DNA from: Aquatica leii
Taxonomy: Eukaryota; Arthropoda; Insecta; Coleoptera; Lampyridae
Assembly (NCBI GenBank): GCA_035610365.1
Contig: CM069436.1
Coordinates: 36,897,117-36,961,116 of the forward strand
Direction of reading: 5' to 3'
DNA length: 64,000 nt
The notes beneath the pieces are model-generated. The model was given only the letters and a program-made list of their open reading frames with translations, did not search any database and was not told where the DNA came from. How positions within the stretch are numbered: the stretch's first letter is position 1; every line of letters starts with the position of its first letter. The position numbers were made by a program, and so were the translations under genes. Shown here piece by piece: positions 10,960 to 22,977 of this stretch.

Positions 10960-11740
10960 TGATAGATTTAACAGTTGAAATTTTCTTGGTCGCATTTAGG
11001 CGTTTGGTATCGCGCAGAAGCCAGCCCACAAACATTGATTCTGATAATGGTAGCAACTTTGTTGGCGTAAACGCAGAATTAAAAAAATCAAGTGCATTAA
11101 AAATGCAAGTCAATTAAATCAACAAAAAATTAGAAATTTGTCAAAACTATCTAATATGATATGGAGTTTTATTTTTCACATTTTGGTATACAATGGTAAG
11201 CTGAGGCCAAATCTAATAAATTTCATTCGAAATAAACAACCGCTAACGCATTTTTACTTTTGAGGAACATTACGCTTTCGCTTGTGCAAATTGCGGCAGT
11301 GTTAAATTCTCTTCCTATGAGTTTCTTATCAAATGATCCAAATGATTTTAACGATTTAACTCTTGCGCACTATCCGATTGAAAAAAAAACTTGTTTGTTT
11401 ACTAGAATACGGTATAATGAAAGTATACGACAATCGACTTAACAAATACTAACAAATTCAAAAAACTAGGCAACACATTTAGCAACGATGGAATAAAAAG
11501 TATATCCATAATCATTAAGTTTGCTCTAAATGGAAAACCAGTCATAAGGATCTCGTACAAATAGACGTTTTTGTACTAATTTGAAAAGATGGCGTTCCTC
11601 CTTTAAAATGGAAGCTTGTCGGAATAATACAACTCAGACAGGCGCGGATGTAGTTACGAGAGTAGTAAGCATTTGCTAATGGTACAATGACAAAACGCAC
11701 TGTGTGTAAAATTTGTGCATTACCCATAAATACTGTTAGT
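10960..11740 (+). pseudogene. BEL/Pao integrase fragment, opposite orientation
   Basis: Plus-strand reading gives the C-terminal half of a BEL integrase. DLTVEIFLVAFRRLVSRR and IDSDNGSNFVGVNAELKKS (second catalytic Asp, about 11040-11095) are followed by SLVQIAAVLNSLPMSFLSND and LTLAHYPI (11280-11380). After that come VPPLKWKLVGIIQL and TMTKRTVCKICALPIN (11590-11725), the usual C-terminal end. The catalytic-Glu segment is deleted and several frames are used. The fragment starts just right of the other BEL relic's LTR but on the opposite strand, so it is a separate copy, possibly the target into which the minus-strand element jumped. The matching 5' half was not found left of 5472. Confidence 0.7.
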
Positions 11741-13416
11741 TAATCTAGACAACATAAAGTGTAATGTTTAAAATTAGTGAAAGTGATTATAATACTGTAG
11801 GTATGTCGATTTGCTAACGTTTTAAGGTCGGCAACATGTTCAGAAGGTTTTTTGTTTCAATATTTGAAACTTACTATGTTTATATGCCACTATCGGCAAT
11901 TATTAATAGTATTATATATTGTATTGTACATAATTCTGCATTTCCTGTATTTAAACGCATTCTTAATAATCTTTAATTTTTGTTACACTCTGTCGTCATT
12001 CAGTATTAGAACTAAGCGGATTATTCATATCTAAGATCTTATGCCATAATGTAAATTGTATTTAATTTTTAGTTAGCTTTTACAAATATTTTGTAAGATT
12101 CACATCGTTTTTATAAATAAAGATAAAGTGCATCTGCACAACTAAGCGTTTTTATTTTGCGTAAAACACCTTTAACTATATATAATAACAGTTATAATAA
12201 TAATATAACTCTAAAATGTAACTTATCTCCTAATATAAACAAACTACGAAAAGTAATAATGTAAGTTTTTAGTTGTAGAATTACATGTTCAGATGTGACT
12301 AGATGAAAGTAGTCTAGACAGAATTTACCGAATTGCAAAACTAAATGATAACGCTAAAAATATACAAAAGAAACGATTAAATAAAATACTCCATTGTTAA
12401 ATTATTTTTTAAAATTATGTATACAAATTTTGTATACTTATTTTGTAAAATAACTTTCGCGTGATTTAAGTAAAATTCTGCACAATTTAAATAAAAACAC
12501 TTTTTCTTTCGCAAGGGAATGCTTACTTAAAGCTTGCAATCAGCAATATCGTCCTTAAAGGATTTCCTTTCATGAAGACGCTGATAGATTACCGCAATAA
12601 TAGCTTTAGCTTAAAGTCAATCTTAAAGCCGGTTTTAACATAGAATTTTCAAAATAAATTACGTTTAGTTTTTTAAATTTATATACACGTTTGTTATTTA
12701 TTTTAAAAGTATATGATATTTTGAGAAATATTAACCAATAATTTAATTCTTTTAATAAACTGATATATTAAAAAAATTATTTCAATTTAAAACATTAAGA
12801 CTTTGTATTTATGTAACTAACAAAAAAATATGTACTCTACCATTTTACATATTAATCTGTATGTTTTAGTATTTTGTAAAAATTGCATTAATATAAATTG
12901 AACAAGGATTTACAAAGACTTAGTGGGCGCAGCTAAAAGAACGTAGAAAAATGATATGCCAATTTACATTCTCCAATTCATTTTCAACTTTTCTTATCTC
13001 CGGATTTAAACTTAATCATAGTAAAAGGAAAATTTGGTATATACAAAATTAATGGTATTTGAAACGCGTTTAAAATTTCTTTAGATGTTTAAAAAGCAAT
13101 TTATAAATTTTAATAAAACGTTTAATACAGGAGTGAACATCAAGCGACCGTTAAACACATTTATTTTAATCAAAAGTTGTTTTAAATACTTTTAATTTAT
13201 ATAATTTACTAAATAGGTTATATAAATTAAGAGAAAAGTATATTAATTTTTAAACGGTCTTGTTCAAGTCCGTTATTGATTTTCTATTTTAAGTCTTTGT
13301 TTGACCATATCAAATAAATTTCATTTAATACGCTCATTTGCTGACATTTAGAGAAATGTTTCTAATTAAGTAATTAATGTTGCATATTAAATAATAATTT
13401 GCATATTTTGTTGTAG
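11741..13416. other. AT-rich spacer
   Basis: Very AT-rich with only short chance reading frames. No repeats, RNA genes or protein similarity recognised. Confidence 0.5.
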
Positions 13417-13541
13417 ATCACATCCTGGGGGTGTTAAGGCGAAAAACACAACAAGACAAGAGCCCAGCCGAAAGGCAGGAGTTCTCTACCGTATCCACTT
13501 CTGCTGTAGGATATGTGCACGCCGGTATACCACTCATGTAA
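13417..13541 (+). CDS. Possible terminal coding exon of an unidentified host gene
   Basis: A short block of normal GC content stands out sharply from its AT-rich surroundings. It follows a reasonable 3' splice site (ATATTTTGTTGTAG ending at 13416). Read from 13419 it is open for 40 codons, begins HILGVLRRKTQQDKSPAERQ and ends HAGIPLM before TAA at 13539-13541. AT-rich sequence with AATAAAAT-like signals follows, as in a 3' untranslated region. I do not recognise the peptide; a basic RRK stretch followed by Ser/Thr could be a cytoplasmic tail, but that is a guess. No partner exon was identified. It could equally be part of an unknown retroelement tail. Confidence 0.3.
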
Positions 13542-15710
13542 ATCTTGCACATTTTGTATTATACACATAAGTATTTAGATAATAAGCTTAATGCTACTAA
13601 TAAAATAATCCCACGGTATGCAAATTTTAATATAAGTTGGTATTATTTATACTGATATTAGACCATATAATACATTTGATTATAAAGTTTATATAAAATA
13701 TGATATTAAATATAATGTAAGTGTTTAATATAAATGCAAACAAACGTTTTTTATAGAAAACATTTAAATTGCTTTATTCTATTTCTTTCATACAAATTTT
13801 TTTTTGGCAATTAGTTGTACAAATGGGATCAATAAAAGATCTCATCCCTAAAGCGTTATAAAAATAGGTACCAATTTTGGACATTATGTAAATGCAACGA
13901 AACTCTAAGTGATTTTTTTTTAATTGTTTTTAGGAACAGACAAAAAAACTATTTATCTGTAATTAAAATACCTAATACATATTATTCGTATAAATTTATT
14001 TGTTTAGTTGCAAATATGAATTTTAAGATTTTTATATACGTTAAAAACACGATTTTAAATTTCATTGTTAACGTGAAATAAAAAGACAACAATTTATATG
14101 ATTTAATTATACTACTTTATTATGTATTCTAAAAAAACAATACATATACTTGATACATAGTAAATTGTAATGACAGTTTAATAATTGATATTTAATGTAT
14201 GTACATCATAATCTATGCAAGTATGTAATTTAAATTTCATGCTGTTTGTTAAAATCTGACAATAGTTCTTTTACAAATGCCATTGAGTCGTTCAGTTTGT
14301 TACCATGTTAGCTCATACATTTTTTATAAGATTAAAATCTGAAGATTTACTGGGTTAACGCAACAATTTTATATTGCTATGATTGACTGGAAACCAATTC
14401 ATAACGTATCGTGCAGCAAGCTAATACACCTGCAGACACGTGTCCGTTTGTAGCTAATAACATAACGTAATGCCCCAATCAGCATTGGTATCAATTTATT
14501 AAAATCCTAGTGTTACCTTAATGAAAATATTTTGATACAAATTTATTGGTGCGACTTTCATAGCCAAGAGATAGCTTGATGGTTGGTATACGCTGCTGTC
14601 GATGCATCATTCTAATATAAATTCAACGCAAAAATTTTAACGCTCAAAGCATCAATTTAGTTCATATAAAATTCATGAAAGCGTTATACATATTTTTTCA
14701 TATTGGTCATTTTGCAAACGTTGCATAATATTTTCTTGGCAATTATTAATCTGAAGATTGCAATTTATTTACTACTAGGACAGAAATCAAATATGTGTAG
14801 TTATCTATTTAATCTATTGTGTATGTTACGCAAAAGATAATTTGTAAAAAAAGATTGATTATTTTAGACACAATAATAATAAAGTAATTAAACAATAATT
14901 CAACGTCGTGGTATAATAATAATCATTAAAGGTAAATAGATATCATTTTAGACATAAAAGTTTTACCATATAACATATTAATAATTTTTTACGGTAAATG
15001 GTGTACATAAAAAAAATTATTAAGATACAATTTCATTTTATTTTGGCGGTATTATGAACTAATCAGCACAATTGGCCGCATTCTCGTACGCACCGAAGCC
15101 TTACAAAGAATGTCGCTTTTTGTCCGATGAAGTTGAGACATTGAGACGTGATGTTTTGGTTGTAAAGCTTTAATGTCGTGAATGACTGTATTCATTTACT
15201 TTCTCAAATGTAAGCTTTGGTTAGGCAACAATTATTATAAAATACTTGGGTTGTGTTGTGTGCAACAAAATCTCAAAATATTGAACTTTATTTGACACAA
15301 AATATTTTCGAGGCAAAAAGTCACCTTCGCAAAGCTCAAATAATAATATTGCGCTTACAGGCATGTTGTCTTGTTAATTGCTAAAGACAAAGAAAAGCAA
15401 ACAAACAAAAAACCACGTTTAAGCGATAGAATTACATCATTCTCAATTTTTTCGCGTTAGACAGTTCATCGCATCTCTCGTACAATAATTAAATAAAAAA
15501 CTTACAAACGCATATCCAAATAAACTTAACTAAATCCTGGCCTTTTTATATGGCGCCTAATCCTCAAGTTAAAGATCACGTATTGCGGTTTGTTGGTTCT
15601 TGACTGGACGCAGGTTGGCAACCACGTAATAATTTGTCACTAACTAATAACTTTATACAAAACGTACAATCAAAGAAAAATAATAATAAACGTATGTGAA
15701 AGAAATCAGC
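13542..15710. other. AT-rich spacer
   Basis: No coding similarity or structured repeat seen. The last 300 bp are slightly richer in CG dinucleotides, leading into the minisatellite. Confidence 0.45.
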
Positions 15711-15905
15711 TTGTTAGTAACTTTCCTTTCGCAAGTACGAAAAAAAAACCCACCCGTCAGTAGCTTTTGTAAATAACTTTTTCGAGTAGGTAAAAAAAAA
15801 CCATCGCGTAAATTAACTCCCTTACGCGAATACGTTAAAAAAGCAGCTCGATAGTAACTTCTTTTTAGCGAGTAAGTCAAAAGAAGAACTCGCGTATGCA
15901 ACTTT
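15711..15905. repeat. Degenerate minisatellite, four units of about 43-50 bp
   Basis: Four diverged units follow a common plan: an AGTAACTT-like start, a CGCGA/CGAGTA-type core, a run of A, then CTCGCGTA or similar. Units begin near 15715, 15761, 15810 and 15853. The shared pattern also shows in the minus-strand frame as recurring Tyr-Ser/Arg-Lys motifs, which is a by-product and not a gene. Confidence 0.6.
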
Positions 15906-16306
15906 TTTTGTTTTTGGACCGCGTCAGGGTTTTTAAAACTGTCATTTAAAACTCTCCTCCTTCTTTGTACGCAATTTTGAATTTGTTTTCTAAAACGCTT
16001 TTTTTTGATTGGTTCAGTTCACGAACCCTCTCAGTACTAATTCTGCCAATTGGCTTTTCCTTTTTTACTCAATTTGTTGAAAACGGCGTTATGCTTTTTT
16101 CTACTCTTAAAATGTTACGACGGTTTGTTACTGGGCGGCACTGCGTGTTTCAAATGGAATAAAAATTTACCGATTTTACAATTACTTTTCCTATTAACAT
16201 TAAACAAATGCGCTATTGACTATAAAGAAGCATTAAAGAGATGAACTGTAATTAAGTAAGTATAACAAAATATACTCGTAACTAATACTAACATAAATAA
16301 AAAATT

Positions 16307-17457
16307 TTAATAAAAACACTTATTCTGAAGCACTGGATGCGTATTTACTACATTTATAATAAATACATTTATAATGTTTAGTACAAATTTGTGTTTTACA
16401 TTTATAACAAACTTTCTGAATCTTTTATGTTTTTTTAGGCACAAGCTGCACACTCCTGGTTTACCAACTTTACGTGCCGCAGATATATCTTCATTCTCTT
16501 GTGGTAGATTAGCAATTTTTCTCACAGAAAAACGCAATTTCGCTGGTAGAGTAGAAATTGCCAGTCTCTGTTTCAGGTGTGGTTTCATTAGTCAGGTTAG
16601 TTTAGTTAGGTTTTTATAAAGATGCGACGTTAACATTATTTTGTTTGTATTAGCACTAAGAATGATTGGTGTGTTTATAATGCAGAGTACCTAAGATTAT
16701 TGTTCTTTTTGCCCGATTATTAATATGGTAAAGAACCTCCGGTTGCTTGCCTGCATAAATCTCTAAATTTGTTGTGTAAGACATACAAGAATCTACTAGG
16801 GCATAAATTTTGATCGCATACTTTAAAGGCTTATTTGCAATGTACTGCCGGAATTTGCATTTCTCTCCAACAGCTGGCAGTATTTTGTCACCTAAAAACA
16901 TTCATCAAGCCACAGTTCAGAAATATTTAAGTGATGAGATTTTTTTATGCCGGTCATGAAAAGTAACCCAAACAATGCCTTTATTTCTTGTTGAATAGTT
17001 TTATTGCAATATCTTTTACGTGTATAGTTTTTACGCATTTGTTCTAGGTATGTCGGTACAGTAAACAATATAATTATTAGTATCATCAGGAAAAAATAAT
17101 TGCCAAGCATCTAATTTGGCTTTTGCATTTCTAGCAACAGCTTTGACTTCAGGAGGTTTTATAACAATGTTATGGCGCCTTGTTTATACATTTTTGCGTG
17201 GTGCGTCATCAACAGTTAGTAGACCCATCTTTGCCAATGTACATTAATCTACTGTACATATTGTGGTCGTTATCGTCATCTGATAGTTCCGAATCCGTTG
17301 CATTAGTATCCGTATTGAAAAGACTGTGCCCAATTAGTGCATCTAGTTCACTCTCATCATCTCAGCTATACAAAGGTTAGTAATTTCACTTTACACGGTT
17401 GCCGATTTGTAACACTAATAATGTGGGCAAAATGCATATACCGCGACTAACGACGGG
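16307..17457 (-). pseudogene. piggyBac element relic, internally deleted
   Basis: The minus strand from 17370 down to 16307 carries piggyBac transposase pieces: PEVKAVARNAKAKLDAWQLF (about 17150), IQQEIKALFGLLFMTGIKKS (about 16990), KCKFRQYIANKPLKYAIKIY and ALVDSCMSYTTNLEIYAGK (16850-16740). At 16588-16307 follows the cysteine-rich C-terminus (CSLCLKKHKRFRK). In between, about 250 residues that should hold the second and third catalytic Asp are missing. The 5' end of the element is preserved: from 17461 leftward the minus strand reads TTAACCCGTCGTTAG, a TTAA target plus CCC-type terminal repeat. The opposite end was not found. Confidence 0.75.
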
Positions 17458-17639
17458 TTAATTAACTAATGGTTTTTCGTTGTTAAAGTATCTGTTTGCT
17501 GTGTTTTTAACGATTTACTTATTTCTTTGTGTTAATAAGATTTAGATTGCATTATAAATTATGTTTTTTTCTGACATTCGTCACTATTGTGAGTGTCGTT
17601 TATGCTTTGTTATCGTTGCTGACGTCCAAACGTTTTAGT

Positions 17640-18110
17640 TTTGCATCTTTGTCAGTCGGATTTTTATCACACAGGATTCCTTTTTGTTACCGTGGAGGTT
17701 CAGGGAAAGCGTCGCGACGTCGGCGTCGGTGTATTCCGGCCTCGGTAGTAAGGTTAACGTTGTTAGTTAATTGCGTTTGTTACGCAACAGGGCAGAAAGA
17801 AATTAAAGAAAGTGTAATAACACGATTTTTAATCCTACTTTATTTCTAATATATTACATACGAGTACAAATCTAACCAATATTAATTTAACGCGCGCTAT
17901 TTACTCAGGCGCGAAAGTCTTGGTGCGCTAGCCAGTCGAACACCTTCTGTTTCTGCCAGCCAAGACCGCTGCTTTTATTCATTTTGCGGCATCCGGGGAA
18001 CCACCTTCATCATCGCGCTGCGTTTCGATTGCCTGCGCCGGAAGGGCTCTGCGGCAAGCGGATGACCCCGGTGGGGACAACATTTTAAAAATTAGGCAGC
18101 GCGTGTAACG
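17640..18110. other. GC-rich island, unassigned
   Basis: Two GC-rich blocks (17675-17748 and 17889-18110) lie in AT-rich DNA. The first sits between an acceptor-like TATCACACAG and a donor-like GTAAGG and is open in all three plus frames (one reads FLFVTVEVQGKRRDVGVGVF). The second is open for some 33 codons on the minus strand (GHPLAAEPFRRRQSKRSAMM) and ends near TGTAACGGGACAC, a sequence that could begin an LTR. A host exon pair, a CpG promoter or a retroelement end are all possible; none is proven. Confidence 0.3.
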
Positions 18111-21100
18111 GGACACAAAATAGAAAATTTTGTAATGATTGAATTATTGAATCTGTCGATTTTTATCGCATATTCATGCCTTAAACACTTTTAGTTCTCT
18201 GCTAATTCGGGAATGTTGTCGTGTCGGTACGAAATGGTTTGGTAATAGTTTATGTTAAAAGCTTTGTTTTAATCTCAGTTTATGAAATTCACCAAAAAAC
18301 TTTTTTAAACATTGAACTGTACCATGACAATTTACGTACTCTTTTCCACTTGTTTTTCTTGTTTTGAATTTTTTTGTCTTTTTTTTTGTTAATAGTTTGC
18401 TCGTTTTAGAGTCGATATTACTGGTAGAAAATTGGAAATTTTTTTTATTTGATGTTGAGTTTTCATTGTAATCAGAGCTGAGTGCTATTGTGTAGTGGTG
18501 TAGTAAATTTTATAAATAGAATTTGAATTTTCTTCCGGTGTGTTTTTATCGTTTACTGCGCAATTATTTTTTACAAGATATTGTGATATAGTAGAGGCTT
18601 TGGGAGTGTTTGGTTCTACAAATAAAATATTGACCTAATTTGACAGGTTAGTATTAGTATTACTTAAGTTTGAAAATACGATGTCATTATTAAGTGCTTC
18701 TAGTAAAATATAATCAGCAACTGGCGATAGAAGATTTGTCACGATAGAACTTTGTTTTAGAAAATTAAAAAATGTGTTGATTCTTGATCTCATAATAAAT
18801 GACAATTTCAATCCTGAACAATTCTTGAACGCTGAAATACAATAAATACAAATTAAATTTCAACATATTTTTTTTAAATATTTTGATACAGAACTATGAC
18901 TGCTAACTTTTTTATTAAAAGTGAGAGCACAGTCTTTGTTATATACGCAGAAATTAAACGTAACTGTAACCATGAAATACAATGGAAAACGGAGCGTATG
19001 ACCGGTTAGATCTTGAAGTTAATTTTGTCATAAGCGACAGAATTTTAAGTCTGTTTGCACAGTTAATTATGCAAATATTGTTAAAATTACAAAAAAAACA
19101 ATTCTTTGTGCAAAATTAAATAATATGACACATTTACCTTAGGTTATTTCACTTTTTATCAGTTTTTGCTTGTAACGGAACTTGAAGCTGTTTTATTAGT
19201 CGAACTCTTAGTTCTACGACTTGTGCGTGACTTAACAAGCTATGAAGAATATTAATGTCAATAGCTATTTTTAATGTTTTAAACTTTTTGTTAGTGACAT
19301 TAACTATATCCAGAGATAGTGTAACGTTACCTATAACGCAATTTATTAGTACATAATAATAAGCTGCACTAAATTAAATCTTTATAACAATGAATTCTTA
19401 AAAGTTTTAGCATTCTAGTAGACTTGGTGATCGAGATGAATGTAATACGCATTACGTTGTACTACAGAACGTAGTATTAATTTCAAATCATTTTAAACAC
19501 TACCGGGTAATTCCTTTGCATAAAAACACGTTTTTATATAAAACAAAATTGACGCATAATTATATTGACTGAAGTAAAATAACGTTATTAAGTTTTTTAA
19601 TAAAATTTAATGAGAAATGTAAGACTGATGTAATCAATTTGCTTTTGTCAACTATATTGCATGAAATAGTACCAAACTGAGTAAATTTGTTAGATAGTAA
19701 CCAGAAAAGTTGTGTAACACTCTGTATATTTATTACACTAAAGTTAGATTTTTACTTTCGACGCCTTCTAACTAGTTTCGTTTTAATTCATTTCCTGTCA
19801 AGACGTTAAACCGTTCATTGTTTAGATTCGTGTTTGCGATGACTAAATGAATTTTCTAACATCATCGGCGTATGTGGAATTTATGATTTAAAACAAAATA
19901 AAAGGAATTACTATTTCAATTTGTTAGCACAACCCGACACGTGTTAGGTCACATGTGTTTAGTGTATTCTCTACCAATGAAGGGTTAATATCAACTAAAT
20001 ACAGTAATGAAAATATTATAGTTTAGAAAGCCTACGTTAAAGCTAAAAACAAAGTCTCGACAAGAAAATTCTCTTCAATGTACTGTTACTTACAAGTCAA
20101 TAGACTGCAATATTTCCTTTAATTCAATGTGTGCAACAGCATTATTTCTAAACTTTTTTAGCATTAATCAATAGTTTTGTAGGTTTTTGCTTTCGTTTTC
20201 TATTCTATTTACTTGAACCTCCCCTATCTCCGACTAGTGCAAGTTGGCCGAGCAAGGTTCGTAACACCTATAATCTTGAAGCAGTTGTCTGTTAAAATTT
20301 ATACAAATAATTTTGATTTATGCTAAGATTATCTAAACTCAATAATTGCTTAATTTTTACAGCAAATATTTTCTATAGTTCTATGATAACCAGCGTAGCT
20401 AACTAAATCAAAGTTTATATTAATTTTTGGCGAACAATAATGACTGCAATTATTTTATTATTTATATAAAAATTTTTGGATTTTTTGTTATAAAAATAAT
20501 TTTGTATTTACCTCAATTATTTTTTTTAATTTACTTTTTTTTTTTAAAACTAACGATGGTACTGCAGTGCTGTCTAATATGTTATGCATGCAAAAGAAGT
20601 ATTAAGATTTGTAATGTCGTCTACTTTAGAGTTGAACTAATTTTTATTGTTTAACATTTAATTTTTTTTTGCAAATAAGCATTTTTAATCAACGGCTGCT
20701 TTGTTTTTTTGTAATTTGATCATCATAAAATCAAGACCAAAATCCATTTTTTTTCTATTTACTTTTTGATTTTACAAAAAAAAGTTGATTATTTAATCAG
20801 TATAAAAGATACGATAGCATTAACAGAATGATGTATCAAACAACTTTTTTTAATAATTATAATGGAATTAAATGACTACATTATTTATTTTTTAGTTAAC
20901 CTTTGTCACAAAAAGCTGTAATATATTTCACTTGTTACAAAACGCTAGAAATTATACTTGGAAAGCTAACATCCAAATGATAAAGATACCTCACAATAAA
21001 GCAGATTTTCAATATGTTTTTAAAAGCAATAAAAATTTAACTAGAGTATTGTTGCATTAGAAGAACCTGTAAAATTTGTAACTACTACTGATAAATCTAT

Positions 21101-22440
21101 TTGGAGATGGGCGTTTTTATTGACCCACGGATGATATTGACAACCTTTAATTCTTTGTACATTTAAATGTATATTTTTAATTTTATTTGTTGAAATAAAA
21201 ATATTTATCATCAAAAAAAGGTATTCTACAATTATGTTTTTTGATATTGATTCAAAGAAAAATTTGATTTTTTTAAACTTAATTTAAAATAGTATGGATA
21301 TAATTTGTCATATAGAGGTGCAATTGACGTGACGTGACAAATTTATCATGTTGATCGTGATCTTTAAACAAATCTTATAAAAACTATAAAGGCAACCCAT
21401 ACTATAGTTGCATACTTTTATTTTTAATATTATTGTACGTATATAAAATATGCTCAACAGTAGAAACAAGTAAGAAGTAATCTTTCCAGTTGTTATTTAT
21501 TTTTTTATTTATTTTAAAATTAACTATGTTTTACAATATTTTAATAAATCTGTTTTATAAAAAATTTCCAGTTGAACCCAAGTGATTAGCAAAGTTGATT
21601 ATTTCAATCATTCGACTTAGTAATTGACGTAGTTAAGTAATCAAAATGCTTTCGGTTTTGCATTAACGATGCAATCGTTCCTATTTTTGATTGAATGAAC
21701 AGAGATTATTAATTGCGCTGTTATTTCATTCGTATTAAGGTAATACTTGATTTTAGATAGCATTTATTTGAATTATCTTAACACAAATCATTATATTATG
21801 TTTCTAAAAGATAGAAAACACTGTTATTAAGAATTTCTTTGTGACGAAAACATTAACCAACAACATTATTTATTTACCACTATTTATTTTCTGATAGAAT
21901 TATCTGATTTAGTATTATTATTTAAATTATTAATAATTAATGCCACGTTTTCTATTTGTTATAAACTATTTTACCACTTTCACTTTTTTACAATGTTAAA
22001 ATGAATTTGATCATGCATTTTGTTGCTACATGTTTTAGCTAATTTTTCATAACTCCCTACATGTTATTACTATAATAAATTTTTGTAATTTTTTATATGT
22101 GTTTTGTTGAATTAAATGCACAGTAGTAAGGAAGAACACGGATTAACTATTTTTCAGCATTAACCATATGCCATGTTCTTTGTTAGTTGGTTCTTAAAGT
22201 TGTAGATTATTTATTTACAAAAAATATGACATGCAATTATAATGTGTTATTTTTTTGTTATCAAATAATTTTATATAAAACATTATGTTTTTGTTTTTTA
22301 GTATAACGTGTTTTGTACTAGATTAAGAAAACGCACGCGCATCACGTCACCGACTGACCAAGAACGCATTTACGCTACATTGTTATACTTATTTTAATAA
22401 ATAATATCATAAAAATAACAGTGTGTTACAATTAAAAATA
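18111..22440. other. Long AT-rich spacer
   Basis: More than 4 kb with only scattered short frames, mostly poly-Phe/Ile/Leu from T-rich DNA. I see no gene, RNA or tandem repeat. A tRNA-like snippet near 20240-20270 was considered and dropped. Confidence 0.5.
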
Positions 22441-22479
22441 ACACATAACGCAGTCAATAAATGTAAGTGTGCTTACGTT

Positions 22480-22755
22480 AAGGACCTCGGATACGATACG
22501 AGAGGTGGGCGGTGAGCGTTGAGCGGCGAGCGAAGTCGTTAGCGGCGCATGAGCAGTGAGAGTGACTATCATGCAAGCGGAAATTTGCCTGGATCTCTTG
22601 ATAATTTTCTCTTTCTCGACACAAACTTACTAGTGCATTTTAAGATGTCAACGAGTAAAAACATAGTGCATCTGTTGTTACTCTCTGAGAATTCTATCTT
22701 CAAAAAAACATTCGGTTGCAGCTACAAGAATCGGAGGAAACGTTGTGGGTGTTAA
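22480..22755 (+). other. GC-rich GAGCG-repeat patch followed by short frame
   Basis: 22500-22560 is a run of GGCGGTGAGCG/GAGCGGCGAGCG-like words, unlike anything nearby. It is followed by a 68-codon open frame starting ATG at 22549 (MSSESDYHASGNLPGSLDNF) that I do not recognise. The layout could be a CpG promoter with a first exon, or the 5' region of a decayed element (a copia relic on the other strand ends 220 bp to the right). I cannot assign a function. Confidence 0.25.
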
Positions 22756-22977
22756 TTTCTGCAATGGATTTCCACAAAATATAACTAAAACGTATTTAAT
22801 TTAAGCAGTATTTTATCAATTCGTTAAAATAACAAATAAAAGTATGATTCCTACATACATAAGAATCTCTTAATACAACTTCACATTGTTGCCAACTAAA
22901 CCACATATTTTAACATTTTAAACTTAAGATAATTGAATAGTCTTAAATAAATGTAATCTATATCATTTTTTAACGCA

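Noticed and set aside
15653..15901. 82-codon minus-strand frame with recurring Tyr-Ser/Arg-Lys motifs
   Set aside because: The pattern comes from the DNA minisatellite; codon content is not gene-like.
17529..17849. 106-codon plus-strand frame across the GC-rich island
   Set aside because: It spans AT-rich and GC-rich parts with different composition, matches no family, and includes splice-like sequences.
20240..20275. tRNA-like snippet GTTGGCCGAGCAAGGTTCG resembling box A next to box B
   Set aside because: The two boxes overlap, no cloverleaf can be drawn and no terminator follows.
20427..20654. 75-codon plus-strand frame rich in Phe, Ile and Leu
   Set aside because: Poly-T-rich DNA gives such frames by chance; no start context or similarity.
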